DNA from: Tubulanus polymorphus
Lineage: Eukaryota > Nemertea > Palaeonemertea > Tubulaniformes > Tubulanidae
Reading direction: 5' to 3'
DNA: 64,000 nt
NCBI RefSeq assembly: GCF_964204645.1
Contig: NC_134025.1
Coordinates: 15,470,001-15,534,000, forward strand
This document shows, in pieces, positions 43,330 through 56,284 of the stretch (positions within the stretch are counted from its first letter, which is position 1; each line of letters starts with the position of its first letter). The translations under genes were made by a program, and so were the position numbers. The notes under the pieces are model-generated. The model made no database searches and was not told where the DNA came from. It saw nothing but the letters and a program-made list of their open reading frames with translations.

Positions 43330-46240
43330 TTAGGATTTAGCTGGAACAGCAATAATAAAATTTTTGGATGTAACATATTTTTGAGAAAAAATACTGAACT
43401 TTGAAAGCTAATTACTGGGTAATTAAAATGTATCACCGTTTACCCTACCATTTCATCTTTGATTGGCAACATCTTAAATGGCACTAATCGCAAAATGAAT
43501 AAATATGGTACAAGAGACGAGTTTCGATGCATGGCATTTTGTGAACACGTTATTTCTGGTCAGGTCTGCAAAAATTGAATTGTTCACCATTACACAAATT
43601 TAGTGATAATATTCAAGAGCTTACAAACTGAAGAAAGCGTTTTCCAAGCACTAGAGCGATCTTGAACCCATGAACGACTATTACATTTTGGTAGGTAATA
43701 GCTACTTCCAAAGTGGCACATCCTCATTCCATGAAATTCAGCATCTCACGCATTACGGGTTGAGCCCTGAATTAGTTAAAATGCGCCAATGAATGCTCAC
43801 TAAAAATCACGATGTATAATATCTGAAGGTGTTGGCCCCGCACGCACGCGGCAACAGTAATAAGGCCTATATACATTACTACTGCTGCTGCACGCATATC
43901 TGTCTGCAATGATCGATAAATACACACACATCGTAGTAGATACAAAATCAGTGTTGCAATAAATACGCATTGAAAATGGAACACTTTTACTGTTCACCCG
44001 ATAACCAATCGTGCCAGACCAGCTCAGTGAGACCATCATCACCCCCTTATCTTATAACATCATTTTTGTACTATTTGGAAAATTGATATTTTTCAATAAC
44101 GAAATCCGCAGGAAACCGTGGATCTGGGGGAATTTTCTCATCTCTGAGAACAAAACGGAAGTCGATATTAAATTAGTTGATTATTGGCAGGTGATCTGAA
44201 ATCCATGCAATAAGCCTTTTCATAGTTTCCTGGCGCCATTTTTTAGTGGAGGCAGCCGTGATTGTGTCAAACTTGATGCAAACCGTTCAACCGGGTTTGC
44301 TTTTTTGAGAATGTTCGATGTTCTATTTTTACGGACGACTGTGACACGAGCTGGAAGGTGTTTCAAATTGTATTTGAATAGGCTTGGTCAATTGTGTTGG
44401 AAAGATTGGAATTTTGGAATAGGTTAGCATTTATTGCGGAACATATAAAATTTGTTTCCTTTCTGTCAAAATTGAGCTTGTGCTATTGATAGTTGTTATG
44501 AGATTTGCCACGAATTTTAAGTCAGTTTCGATCATACAAGGTCTGTATTAGCCCACTTCACGTATGTAGCCATGTAAATTTGTGACAGCTATAAACGTTG
44601 ATAAGCATTGAGACTGTGGTCCACGTATCATGTGCCACATATTTTCTGACTTTCTTCACATTTGCAATTGTTTCCCTGTATGTGTTGTTTTGGAAACAAA
44701 TGAAACACATAAGACAAAATGACAATTTTTGTTTTTGTGAACCTAGGTAGCTGGTTAAAGCTTAACACCTGGGTTATTTCGTTTATTTTGACTAATCCTA
44801 GAGAACCGGTATCGAGTGATCGCTGGCAGATTTAGCAGTTAAAATCGCCACACGTGTTAAATTTTTGCATTGATACAGGCGATTAGAGGGACACATGGCA
44901 TTCACTGCATATAAAACACAGTAGGTAGATTTCTGGAGATTAAAAGTTTGGATGCTCTGGTGAACTGTATCAGCTGTTGGTTGGTTAAAGCATAGCAGTG
45001 CTATATTTCTATGGTTATAGTACATTGCAGGTGACCCAAATTATTCACCTGCTGCCTGTATACTTTGTACCTGGTACCTATGAGCATGTCTGGACATTAT
45101 AGTACAGTGTTCATGACTATAGACCCGGGTGACCCGAATTCCCCACCTGCCTGAAAATCTCATAGCGGAGGTAACGCGTATATCTTTGCTGCACAAAGAT
45201 CTCCTTGAAAGGTCCAAATGCTATTTTTGTGAAACAGTACACGGGCCTCTCCATCTGATACGTTTAATACAGGGTACATACATATTTAACTAATACTTTT
45301 AAAGATTCCTTCATATTAAAAAACTACGTCTGATGATATCATTTTTTATGCATGTTGCTTGCTAAAAGTCACAGAATTACGTCATCTTATATGTAGGGGC
45401 CTACGCAGCTTAGTAAAAGTCACAGATTATTCAAGATGAACATTGGGAAAAACAACACGGAAAATTTGAAATTTTTGAAACGATTTAAGTTTTTCAAAAT
45501 CAGAATATTGAAGTATTTTATTGAATTTTGCTGTTAGCAAATTTGGGGGATATTTACCTAGAGGGGATTTTTACCGGGGGGGGGGGGGATTATTCACTGG
45601 GGGGATTTTCCGAAAATAAACCGTTTTAATGACGACATTTCAGTCTTAATCTATGATTGCGCTTCTAATTCAAGAATCTTAATCAAAAATAATGTTGACC
45701 CATAATTGAAAAAGCTGCATTTCTTCCAATCAAATTTTCCATTAACTTATTGCCATAAAATAAAGGCAATTTCGATTAATCTTAAAACTTCAAAACTTAT
45801 CGCATTAAACAAACGGATTTAGCTCGATGGTTATTGGTTAGAATTTTATCGCTCATATATTTCACATCCTCAAAGAGCATATTCAGAATCTTTAGATTTT
45901 AACTGCCCTGAAAACTATATAGCGTTTGCATACAGTTTTGCACTACTGTTTATACGCTGTTTATATTGTCACGTATAACTGCAAATCTGAAGCATATGTC
46001 GTTATTTATAACAGGGAATCTGGCAAGCAAACCCAAACTGAAAAGAAGACGCTTTGTAGAGCGGCATGAAGAGGGGGCAGACTTGAAATAAATGCCATTG
46101 AGTAATTTAGATACATGTTCAATAATTTAGCTTTTGGAGAAAGGGCCGCAGGTGCATAAGGCACAAAAAGGGGTCTGGTCTTTGAAGAATGAGATGCGTT
46201 TAGGTGCATTCTGAGCACTTTCTTAGTTGAAATTAGGAAT
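43330..46240 (-). other. Putative intron
   Basis: No supported gene. It contains the short repeat partner at 43494-43565, paired GGTGACCC(A/G)AATT stretches with CACCTGC at about 45030 and 45128, and a homopolymer of 12 or more G at about 45577-45589. Open frames on + near 44011-44199 and on minus near 44798-45025 lack convincing splice contexts. Confidence 0.4.
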
Positions 46241-47300
46241 GGTATATATGCTCACTATTTCCACCACTGGGTCCCTGTGCACCTACTCAAGGCATGTTTT
46301 TCGTAAAAAGGATAATAACGATTACAATACATTCAAGGAGGCTAAGAATATTTAATGTATAAAATGAAGGTTAAAATCTATCTAGGCCCACAAACTGTTG
46401 AAGAATTTCAGAATGTAAAGCTATGCAGAAATACGACAATAACGGTTTTACACTGGTATCCTTTAACAGCAGGCGATGAAAAAATTTATGTTCAAGCGTC
46501 AGAAAAGTGGATGAGGGCCTGGCCCCATGTCTCTGTATTGTTCTCTGAATCCAAGAACATGTCTATCGCACATTTGAGCCCAAACGTCTACTTTTACTTA
46601 GTAGCCACTTAAGATTTGCGGTGAAACGCGACATTATGAACACACTGAGAAACTAGTGGAAAATTCTATACTCACTCTATAGTTTGGGGTATAGTTGTAT
46701 TTTGAGTGACTCAGTTAAGCTCTGAAGATACTCTAACCAATAAAAATCGAGATTGGAGTAAATTAGTTTAAAAATTGTCATTGGTTATGGAGTTTTACGA
46801 TGATTTGAAATTTCCTTCTTTTTATGGCGATATTAGTTCAATGAAGAATTTGATTTTTAAAAATGCAGCTATTTTCAAGCATGTCTGCATTCATTTTTGA
46901 TTTAATTTCTTGAATTAGAAGCGTAATCATAAATTCTGGCTAACCTCTCATTATTGAAATGGTGATTTATTTTCAACGGGGGTCTGGATGTCTTTGCATC
47001 ATAAATTAAGATGTGCATTTTGGAGTGTTCGAACCTCCCATGATTTTATATCAATTTCGCTGAATCGATGATTTAAAGAAATAAAATATGCTGTATCTAT
47101 AATGGATTTATGTGGATCTATCAATGCATTCTAAAGAAATCTTCCGAACTGAGGCAGAATTTAATAGAAATAAGAAATTTCGTATCGTATTCAAGATTTC
47201 ATTTGGATTACGGTAACGGCCTTTGGTGATCTTCACCGTGGGGTCATGAATGAAGAAATACTGTAATCATGGACGTCGTAGAATATGGTGCCACTGATAT
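46241..47300. repeat. Diverged repeats with inverted partners at 49.8-50.6 kb
   Basis: 46543-46614 (GCCCAAACGTCTACTTTTAC then TTAGTAGCCACTTAA) is inverted at about 49803-49873. 47008-47230 (AGATGTGCATT, GTGTTCGAAC, TGGATTACGGTAACG) is inverted, with large gaps, at about 50385-50615. These look like two old element families in opposite orientation around the pogo-like element. The + strand frame 46355-46612 reads through the first repeat and is not taken as a gene. Confidence 0.5.
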
Positions 47301-48128
47301 AAAAGTAGTTTTTATTTTACGATAATTTGAGAAAATGAGTTATATTGGAAAAAAACTGATAAAGTACCTTAAAATTCAGCGATTCATTGGCATTTTATTT
47401 CATTGGCATCTTCAAATAGAGTTTTGAGGAGCTAAGTTTATTACTATTAAGAGGTCATTATTTTTGGTTCGTGGTCAGTGCAGTTTGTTTATTCGTTCAT
47501 CAATCACTGTCTAGTTAGCCAGTGTAATTCACCTGTTGACTGATAGCTGCTGCTGGGCTTTTGATAACCTATACAAACAATTTACTCAACAAAGTAGGAA
47601 AGCATGTGAAACTGAAATTTCAGCCTTGCATTCTTTTACTTAGACCAGAAGAGGTTTTTTTTTAATCAAATTGGAATAACTGATTTCAAAATTACGTGAA
47701 CATCTCAACTGAATTTATTTCAGTATTTATTCAATCAATAATGATAATTGTTAGGCTTATTCTCACTAGCATACACTCAGTGAGTAATGGGTATTAGATT
47801 ATAACATAATGCACTATTATTTTGATCTTATATTAGAAGTTGTAATATCATTTCAACCAAACTGTATAACTATGAAATGAAATTTCGGTTAAGATATCAA
47901 TTCTAACAAGCAATTAAACGGTTCAATATTCATAAACGAACAAGCAGAGAACAGCGTGACAAAGTGAACATCACATGGATTACTTAAAAATTGATTGTAT
48001 CGAAATAAACAGTAATTGTAGGTTAATTCTAAGTATTTTAGATACATGTTTTGGGAAAATTTTTCGTAGTCTTTCATCCAGGTAATGAGATGTAAAGACA
48101 TCATCCATTTCATGAGCATATGATTTCA
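47301..48128 (-). other. Putative intron, no gene seen
   Basis: AT-rich sequence, no recognisable repeats or coding features. Confidence 0.4.
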
Positions 48129-48927
48129 CAGTCGACTCCGCATACCTCGGAGTCATATACCTCGGAATATTGCTTAGCTCAGAACAAATCTAAAATATTT
48201 CTCCTAATGCAATCATTTCTCAAATGAAAATCTCCGAGTAGCTCGGAGTTGCATACGTCGGAATATCGCATACCTCAGAATGATTTTTTATAAATTGAGT
48301 CCTAAAATCGTGTACCTCGGAAATTCTGAACATCGTCCCGACCGACAATATTTTTTCAAAAACGCATCCCTAGCCTACTGCATAACAACTTGAAACAGAT
48401 TAATCAATACCTGTTCTTGGATGCGACATGAATCAACATCTGTACTATGTTACCACGTGTATTACGATAGATATGCTGATCATCGTAAGAATTGGAAGCG
48501 TGCCAGTCGCGCTAGTTCTCGGCTGTCTTTAATACGAATAGTCAATTGAATGGATGTAGGTGGAGTTATAGACTTGTAACTGCACATCAAACCCACGTGT
48601 TTTTAAATTCTCTCAACTGGGAAGGAGGCTTTACTTGGTGTACTACAGTACGATGTTTTGATATAAAAGATGACAAGTCAAATCTCCCGGGGGATATGAG
48701 GTTTTGATTGAAATTACAATAAAAACCTGTCAGATATGGTACATATACAATGTTTATTCAACATAGGGGAGGGTGACCTAAATTCGTATAAGAAGGATAA
48801 TTTGAGCCCACGTGTCAGCAACAATTTTTTTTATGACAAAATATGCGGACCTTATATACCTCGGAAATCGCATACCTCAGAAAAAATTTTCCAGTCCCAA
48901 GAATTCCGAGGTAAGCGGAGTCTACTG
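48129..48927. mobile_element. pogo-like element, 799 bp, 'CCTCGGA' subterminal repeats
   Basis: Left CAGTCGACTCCGCATACCTC; right, inverted, CAGTAGACTCCGCTTACCTC, followed by TA on the right (the left flank has CA). ACCTCGGA and variants (TACCTCAGA) recur seven or more times within 200 bp of the ends. CAGTxGACTCCGC ends are typical of pogo/Tigger elements. No transposase frame is left. Confidence 0.8.
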
Positions 48928-49500
48928 TATTTGTATTTTTGTCTCTCGTATATCCTTGAAGATAAACAAAGTCTAAAAGACAAATTCATTTCTACACAAT
49001 CAAAGATTTTGGACAGTATGAATGCACCAGCATGTTTTATAATTGCAAATATAAAACTAAAATCATAAAATTCTATATTAGATCTGGCACAATACTAGTT
49101 TTAATGGATTTAATCCATAATGATGTTATTTAAATCAATAGTTTTCCTATTGGATATTTCCATTTTGTTGAGCATGATATAATTTAGGGGGTTCTTAGCA
49201 ACTCAGAAACTAGGATTTCTATTGACAGAACTGTATACAAAGCATATGGGGTTTAACAGTACCGTTGAACCTGTCACGTATCACTGCAAATCTCTAACAG
49301 ATGTGGCTATTTTGAACAGGAAATTACCATGCCATCTCAAAATGGTCACTTTTCGCTAGTTGACTTTTAGAAACGATGTGTTTTGAGAGTAGCTATTGTG
49401 GAGGAGTTACTATCACTAAGTCGCTGTTTACAATCAGTTGGTTACAGTCACCTCTACTGCCAGTGTGCACATATCAAAATGCTAGCACACTAGCACATCA
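48928..49500 (-). other. Putative intron, no gene seen
   Basis: No gene or named repeat found. Confidence 0.35.
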
Positions 49501-49664
49501 GGGCTGGGTTTCATAGAGGTGGAAGAAAGATAGTCCCTGGGAACAGTTTGAAATTTGTCAGTTATAACCATGGTTTCTCATTGTTACTATGGTGGTTGTC
49601 ATCCAGATTGAGGATTTACCCCTAGGGATAACTTTGATACTCAGTCTATGAAACCAGGCCCAGA
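49501..49664. mobile_element. Family D MITE, copy 1
   Basis: 164 bp, GGGCTGGGTTTCATAGA at the left and TCTATGAAACCAGGCCCA at the right, nearly perfect inverted ends. Interior marks: CCATGGTTTCTCATTGTTAC, CAGATTGAGGATTT. Matches 62525-62688 and, inverted and truncated, 52831-52926. Confidence 0.85.
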
Positions 49665-50927
49665 TGTTTTACAACAGTCAATTTTCAGCAGTAGACTCTT
49701 TCAAACAGCTACTATGGAAAACCAACTGAATTGAAAGGTAGACTATTTCGGAGTGACTGGTGTTAAATGTATACTACAGGGGAAGTAGCCAGTATTGTAA
49801 ATTGCTAAGTGGCTACTAAGTAAAAGTAGACGTTTGGGCTCAAAAGTGCGATATAGACATGTTCTTGGATTCAGTCTTTCGTTTGAACTCAAAACTGGGA
49901 TAGACATTTCTTGGATTCAGCCTTTCGATTTCTGTATCACTCTCGATCCAAAACAAGGGTATTCGAACTTTGCTGAGTCACTGAATCGCTGACGCGCTGA
50001 ATGCTGTGTTAATAACTAAAATTGTTTTCATTTCACTAATTTTTTCAAATAATTGTAAAATAAACAATGTATACTAAATGATAGATCATAAAAGTGACCG
50101 CATATATGACGACAGTATCGCCTTTAGAGATTAACGTTGTTAACAGCGCTCTAACATTGTGGTATTTTAAGCGGCCCGGTTAGGACAAACAGGCGTCAGT
50201 TTATTTGTTATTTGTGATTACATCCAGCAGTCAAATGATTTCATTTCAATCGTTGCCTCAACTTACAATCGTCACGATTTTTTGTATATTTTTCTGTCAT
50301 ATCTGAAACTCGGGTCCCCAGGGTGAATCCCTATTAAAGCCGTAAGACTACATCGGAGTACCGATGACATAAGCCGAAAGCCGTTACCGCTCTCCGCAAA
50401 ATACATTCGTTACCGTAATCCAACTGAATTTTCATAGAATATTTGTAACGAAATTTATCAATGAATCGGTCAAATGAAACATTTTCTTTAGAATAATGTG
50501 AAATTTGCATGGATTCAGCGTAAATTCAAAACAGCGAAATTAATATAATAATCAACCATTCAGTGATTCAGCGAAGTTCGAACACCCCCAAAACAATGCA
50601 CATCTGACTCCAATTCTGTATAAATTGTCATCCGATTCTAGAAACGTTTTCTTATCAATCATGGCAATTGCGCAATATAAGTATAAGGCTCGCACTTAAA
50701 CTTCTTTTAAACCCTTAATTTGGAATGTGTACGATGTACATTCCTAACTGTTCATGTCATTCCTCGATGATAGGAGACGTTTGACTGAAACACTTTTGGA
50801 TTCCACGTTAGTCAAAACTACAAATCAACCGACTGATATCGGACCAGCAACATTCAAAAACTGATCAAGTTAACTGACTGATCTTGATCTTGGATTAGTA
50901 AATACTGCAAATATAATGCAGTAAACC
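49665..50927 (-). other. Putative intron with old repeats
   Basis: Contains the inverted partners of the 46.5-47.2 kb repeats (49803-49873 and 50385-50615). No ORF is supported. Confidence 0.4.
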
Positions 50928-51023
50928 GACCGAGGTTACAATATTGTAGCCTCGGTAAGTGTATGCAGATAAATCCGCGCAAGTCAACCAACCTAGGTTA
51001 CAATATTGTAGCCTCGGTCAGTG
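50928..51023. repeat. Duplicated near-perfect palindrome
   Basis: GAGGTTACAATATTGTAGCCTC, a 22-base near-palindrome that extends to CCGAGG...CCTCGG at 50930-50955, recurs at about 50992-51017 with one changed flank (CCTAGG). Spacing is about 62 bp. Both copies are followed by (T/G)AAGTG or TCAGTG. Confidence 0.7.
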
Positions 51024-51065
51024 TTCTGCCAGGTTACTTATTGCTGTGTCTTTATCCTGGCCCAA

Positions 51066-51275
51066 TCATAATCGTATTTCTTTTTTCAGCTTAACAACTG
51101 ATTCCACGAATTTAATAATTCCATTTTCGAATATGTTATACAGTCCTTGGTCGTTCCTGTCGACACGAGCCGAAGCACGGAGAGTTGTCTCAGATGCTGC
51201 CTCGTTTACGCCAGACCAAGACCAAGACCGAACCCAGTGGTTGGTTTTAACCGGGGGAGGAACCTGACGATTCAT
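51066..51275 (-). CDS. Unrecognised ORF, possible exon
   Basis: ATG at 51275 opens 69 codons (MNRQVPPPVKTNHWVRSW ... FVESVVKLKKEIRL). A plausible acceptor, TCTGTTCTCAG|GTTCATG, lies just upstream on the minus strand. The sequence is less A/T-biased than its surroundings. No donor is obvious and the ORF ends in a stop, so it would have to be a terminal exon of another transcript, or chance. No domain recognised. Confidence 0.25.
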   Translation of the reverse strand: MNRQVPPPVKTNHWVRSWSWSGVNEAASETTLRASARVDRNDQGLYNIFENGIIKFVESVVKLKKEIRL

Positions 51276-51779
51276 GAACCTGAGAACAGAGCTTTCTAAT
51301 CTATTGAGTCTCTTGAGTCCGACATAAATCTAAGTCAATTGCTGAAAACAAGAGCAAAAATCTAAAAATTGGCGGAAAAAATAATGATAATTAATTAATC
51401 AATTAATTCCTTTGTTAATAATTTCAGAATAATATAGGCCTAGTTGTCGGTGGACTCAGACAGCTCGCTATGCAAGAAGTCACTGATCAATTCAATCGAC
51501 TGTATGGAAAAGAAATACATGGATGGAAACTGTTGCCCTGGCTGCGACAATTTACGATCAAATTTATAGGAAATCTGTATTTGTAAAACCTATATGGAAT
51601 GGACTCACCGAAGAAGCATAGGGACTAGCTTGGTCCTGAACCAACAAAACTTGAATACTCATGGACACGAACCCAGAATAACATCTAAGTGGCAGCTCCC
51701 AATAGACGGCTTATATAGCTCCACTGTGTAATTTGAAGAAATAGAAGCTGCATATCTAGGGGTGCCCTCTTGTGGCCAA

Positions 51780-52165
51780 ATCTAAAAAGGGCTCTGTACA
51801 TTGTAGGTATTGGTCCATAGAACATTCATACCAAATTTGGACTTGATCTGATTAGAACTGTAGGACTAATAGCAATTTGAAAAAATAAAAACCCCACCTC
51901 CAGGGGCACCCCCTGGTGGACGAATAAATAAATGGCCGCGTAACTTGATAGGCATTGGTCCATAGAACATTCATACCAAATTTGAAATTGATCTGATTAA
52001 AAAAACTGCAGGACTATTAGCAGTTTGAAGATATAGAAACTCCACCCCCAGAGGCGTCCCCTGGGGGACAAATACAAAAATATTGCTCTGTAACTCTATA
52101 GGCCTGTGTCCATATAACATTCATACCAAATTTGGAATTGATCTTATCGAATGAACGAACAAACA
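51780..52165 (+). repeat. Three tandem units of about 148 bp ending in a GGACGGAC tail
   Basis: GGTCCATAGAACATTCATAC at about 51809 and 51957, with a third diverged GTGTCCATATAACATTCATAC at about 52105, each followed by CAAATTTG and a GATCT(G/T)AT box. CCTGGTGGACGAA / CCTGGGGGACAAA is conserved between units. The array closes with GAACGAACAAACATAAGGAC. It resembles the 140-bp units of family C in design. Confidence 0.7.
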
Positions 52166-52830
52166 TAAGGACGGACAACACTCCCCTAACATCCATCAAC
52201 ATCCCGTAACCCATCAGCTCCGCTGACCTTCGAACACCGTGGAGCTAAAAAAACAGACACCAAAAATGAAGGCGCTGAGAAAGAAATTGTGTCACGTGGT
52301 GGTGTCACTGTTCAGTAACAGGTATTCCAATAAATGTTTAACAGTATAGTTCCCAAACTAAATTAACTTCTTAAATGTGCCCCAAGTAACGAATCCTGAA
52401 AGAAAATATTGTTGTGATGCGGTGAGAGTCAATGTTTAGAAGTCCCCCTCACTGATTGGCTGAAATTTTGACCACCTTCATTTGGCCCCCTATATCTATT
52501 TTGGCACCTCTCCATAGCCGTTGTATTTAGTTGATACAATGGTTGACTACCACACCAAATTTCATGGGCCAACTCTTCACATTGTTCTGGTGGGGTAATG
52601 TTGCATCTGGATGACCCCTGGGTACTTCAGACTGCATAGATGATGATGAAATCTGTAATTTATGCCCACCTCTTTCTCAGAATCAGTCTATCAAAATATT
52701 GAGAAATTTCTGAATAATTTACCTCAAATAAAATCCTAAATGCTTAACCTATATGTATCTAGGTCATAAGAGGGTACCCCTTAACCCCATGGCGCTTGAC
52801 ATGGCAGCTTCACAAATTATAAAAGATCTA
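52166..52830 (-). other. Putative intron, probably old repeat
   Basis: A CACACCAAATTTCATGGGCC motif near 52553 fits the same repeat style as 51.8 kb. No gene. Confidence 0.4.
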
Positions 52831-52926
52831 AGGCCCGGTTTCATACACTGAGTATCAAAGTTATCCCTATCCTCAATCTGGGCAACAACCACCATAGTAA
52901 CAATAAGAAACCATGATTATATCTGA
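52831..52926 (-). mobile_element. Family D MITE, truncated copy
   Basis: Inverted relative to 49501: begins AGGCCCGGTTTCATACACTG and continues through CCTCAATCTGGGCAACAACC to AGAAACCATGATTATA, where family C sequence begins. The outer half is missing. Confidence 0.75.
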
Positions 52927-52930
52927 AAAA

Positions 52931-53679
52931 AACAGCTGATACTACAGCTGATACAACCGCACCCGCGTCTATCTTAATTGATTCACATACTAAAATGCTC
53001 ACTATGAAAAAACTATGAAGTGGATCAATCCGGAATTTTTCAGTAGAATGTCAGACGCTAGGTACCTTTCTCTAGAGGTTTATTTGTGGTTTGTCATTAA
53101 CAATCAGTTATACAGTACTTCATTTGTTGACACTAACCTTTAATAAGCTTCGTATGGTTACAATCAAGATAATTCCACCCTATAATTCCACTATTCAAAG
53201 ATCGACATACGACGGGCAGCTTAAACATGGCGCTGCCATTCAATATGCTAGTCACAATGTATCTCTACACACATCAAACTCAAACTTGAATTACATGTGT
53301 TGACTAATGAGAAACAATCGAAATCTAGCAAGTTGATTGGGAAAATAGCAGCACTATAGTTGAAAAAAGTTGATGAACCACCTCCGACTGTCTAATCATT
53401 TAAAAGCTTCGCCTTCACATGGAACTATTTCCGCCTTATCACAGGTGCACTCTGCTGCCGTGATGCGCCCATTCAACGATAAAAACTTTCCCACGGTCTT
53501 ACTATCGGCATTTTCTAATAATTTAGGGAAATATCTTAAAAAAGCGAAATTTCACACTCTGCATTAATAAGATTGAAGTATTTATTTGTTTATTCGTTTG
53601 ACAAATCTTCCTATGAACTCCCACCAACAAGTTATGTGGCGACACGAAAATGAGGTCATTTTCTACGTCATGAAGGTAA
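52931..53679 (+). mobile_element. Family C element, truncated copy 3
   Basis: Corresponds to the right half of the C copies (from CAGCTGATACAACCGCACCC on) with a 250-bp internal deletion around TTACAGTACTTCATTTGTTG, and ends CTACGTCATGAAGGTAA. The CRE-like TGACGTCA of the other copies is TGAGGTCA here. Confidence 0.8.
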
Positions 53680-54989
53680 AAAGAGAAAATGTATGTTAAG
53701 CGCATCTGCTAATGATTATTCATGACTTAGGTCATTCCAGGTCAAGTCAAATTATATTAAAGCTAAGGAAATTTTCTAATTATCTGAAATTTTACAGCTT
53801 AGATCAATCACATCACAACGAAATTCGCACAATAGCGAGTGCTAGGCTATTTGAATCATCTGCAACAAGAAATACGACCGGGTCTATCACTGTTTCAAAA
53901 TGTGGCTTGTTAACATCACTTTCTAGCAATATTGGCACAAGACCACCTAGACCGTTGGCATAAGAAGCGAACCATAGGTTCCCTAAAAATTTAGCCCGGA
54001 CGCTACTTGGCAGAAGCTTTCGGGCTGTGCCTGTTAATTAGGGCAAAATTTTGTCTGAAGATTTAGAGAAACACCAGTTAAAGATGACAATGCGTGTTTA
54101 AAATCAAATTTCTTTCAGCTGTCTTAACAGCAGCTTAGCAAAATTTTGCAGACGGCATTTTATTTTGGTGCAAAGCCATTGCAATGAAGAGCCCCTTTTT
54201 CGTTCCAACCATATTCTTGAGTCAGTACGCCGCTGATGCTTAAAAGCTATGTTTATAATATTATTATTATCATTATTTATTTTCTGATAGAACAACAACA
54301 AGTTATAATCTATTGGTACATAGATGAAGCAATAATGATATTTCTAACATAAGATGTTGTAATAATACAACAGGGAAAGGTTAGAAAAGCAAAGCTTGTG
54401 GTACTACCCATCCTCGGATTCATGCAAATAGATTAGACCAATTCCTCGGCTAGCAATTGGGCCATGTAATCTACATCAAAGCTGAAGAGCACTTATATGT
54501 TTGAAATAACTTCATTCAGATGGACAGAATACAATATGAGGCCAAATGATTAAATCTTTCTTTATTGGTCATGTGGACAACTTATGTTTTCCATTGTTCA
54601 TTTTGCAAGGACCTAAACAAAATGTTAACTTTTCCATGTCCATCTCATATGAATTTTCACAATAATTTTCCAATTTGATCAAATTAAATAATGTGAGGGT
54701 TACGTATCAAACTTTATAATAGTCTGAACAGTGGTGACGTTTCTCCTGGATCTTGATGTTAGTGATAGGCTCTCTATGGCTTGTGCCTGAAATCCTCGGC
54801 ATATAGGTTATATCCTGGTGAACCTTGTTGCTTTATCTGGCTAAGTCTTGAGGATCAGTTTTTATACGGATAGCGATAAACTGTAGATTTTTTCTGAGGG
54901 GGTGGGTACAGACAGGAGATTGACAGCTGCATAAAACCAGACGTAATGGTAGTTTACAGTTCCTCCAGACAGTAATAGTTCAGACAGCG
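53680..54989 (-). other. Putative intron, no gene seen
   Basis: A + strand frame at 53712-53963 has no recognisable motif or splice border. The rest is AT-rich. The right part merges into the eroded ORF that follows. Confidence 0.35.
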
Positions 54990-56284
54990 CCAAAAAGCGA
55001 TTATGAATGCTAGCAAGTTTTTTACTGTTGGTCAATCCCTTAACTGCCATGCCAAATGCAATATGCCTTTTAGGTTTCACAAGACCTTTTCTGATTGCAA
55101 ACAGTCCATCATGGCTGGATGCTGCTCAGCATTGGGTCTGTTCAGTGTGCCTCTTGTCATTGGGGTCACCATAGAGTATATTGAAGAATGTTAGTAACAG
55201 CTTCGGTAGAGATGCATCGCCTTCCTTGACTTGATCAAACGTGGTGCAATCAGTTAAGATAGAGGTCGTTTCTTGCACAGTAGGAGTGCCCGTTCATGTG
55301 ATGGATTTTTTTTCCTGAAGTAGCAACATAGTCATAAGCCATATGGACAGTGTCATCTACCATGTTGGCATTGTAGAAGATGACTCCCAACATTCGTAGA
55401 CTGGACAATAGACCTTGAGACAACCGCTGAAATGCTTGGAGCATTCCTCAGTGAATCCTTGTGCACACTGCATTGGTTTCTCTCCTGTGTTGGAACACAT
55501 GTCCAGGCATCCTGCAAACAGGGATGCCAGAAGTTCTTGAATTCCTCTTTCAATGAAGTTTCTATGCACGAATGGATCTCATCGAGGCTGGAACCAATGG
55601 TTTTAACTTCCTTCATTGGGACATGGGATGCGTATTTCTGTGCAAACTTCATGTACTCGCTTCTACATGAATGGTAGTATTTGCTTCCTTTGCGATCGCG
55701 TCAATTCCTGAAATTTTTTTGTGAAGATTCTGTCATCTTTTATTGCTCAAGCATGGATACGTCTTTCGGGCTTCTTTGGTTTCACATGTCCCAAGGTCTT
55801 CTTCATTGTTCTTTATGTCATTGAACTCTGTCACAAAACAGGGTAGGGAATATACCTGCAGCTGTGTTTCTAGTTGGTTCTAGGTGGCTACGATGGTGAC
55901 CGTGTTTGTTGTGCTTTTTTCTTTTCCTGCTCGGTTGTCACAGCAGTAACATTTTTGCAAATACTGTGATAACTATCAGCATTTGAGGGTGTTCCGGGAA
56001 GGTTCTGAATAACACCATGGAACTTTGATGGAGGGAAATATCTGGACAGTTTCCCAGGTAGCATCAATGAAGGACATAACCTGTAGCTTTGGTTTCTTAT
56101 GAGGCTGTTGTTGGTAAACAATGGTGTTCGACATCTTCATGAACTATCAGTGCCATTATTATTGGAGTCACATCGTCTGAGACATTTCGTGCTGACCTTG
56201 GACATGTTGGAGCACGGCTCTGAGTTTCTAGGCGTTGATCCAGTTGGTAATCCATTTTTTACTGATCTGTATATCACAAAGTGA
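54862..56284 (-). pseudogene. Eroded intronless ORF, transposon-associated type
   Basis: Pieces of a long protein can be read on the minus strand in shifting frames: LFTNNSLIRNQSYRLCPS and YHSICKNVTAVTTEQEKKKA (about 56121-55888), EYMKFAQKYASHVPMKEVKT with SLKEEFKNF (55655-55530), and KPKRHIAFGMAVKGLTNSKK (about 55080-55021). The order is consistent over 1.4 kb without splice sites, with many stops and frameshifts. From memory, a 'lGmavK.LTgSrK' motif recurs in uncharacterised, probably transposon-borne invertebrate proteins; the assignment is tentative. Confidence 0.45.

Noticed and set aside
46355-46612. 85-codon + frame as a gene
   Set aside because: Part of it is a repeat found inverted at 49.8 kb and it has no motif or splice context.
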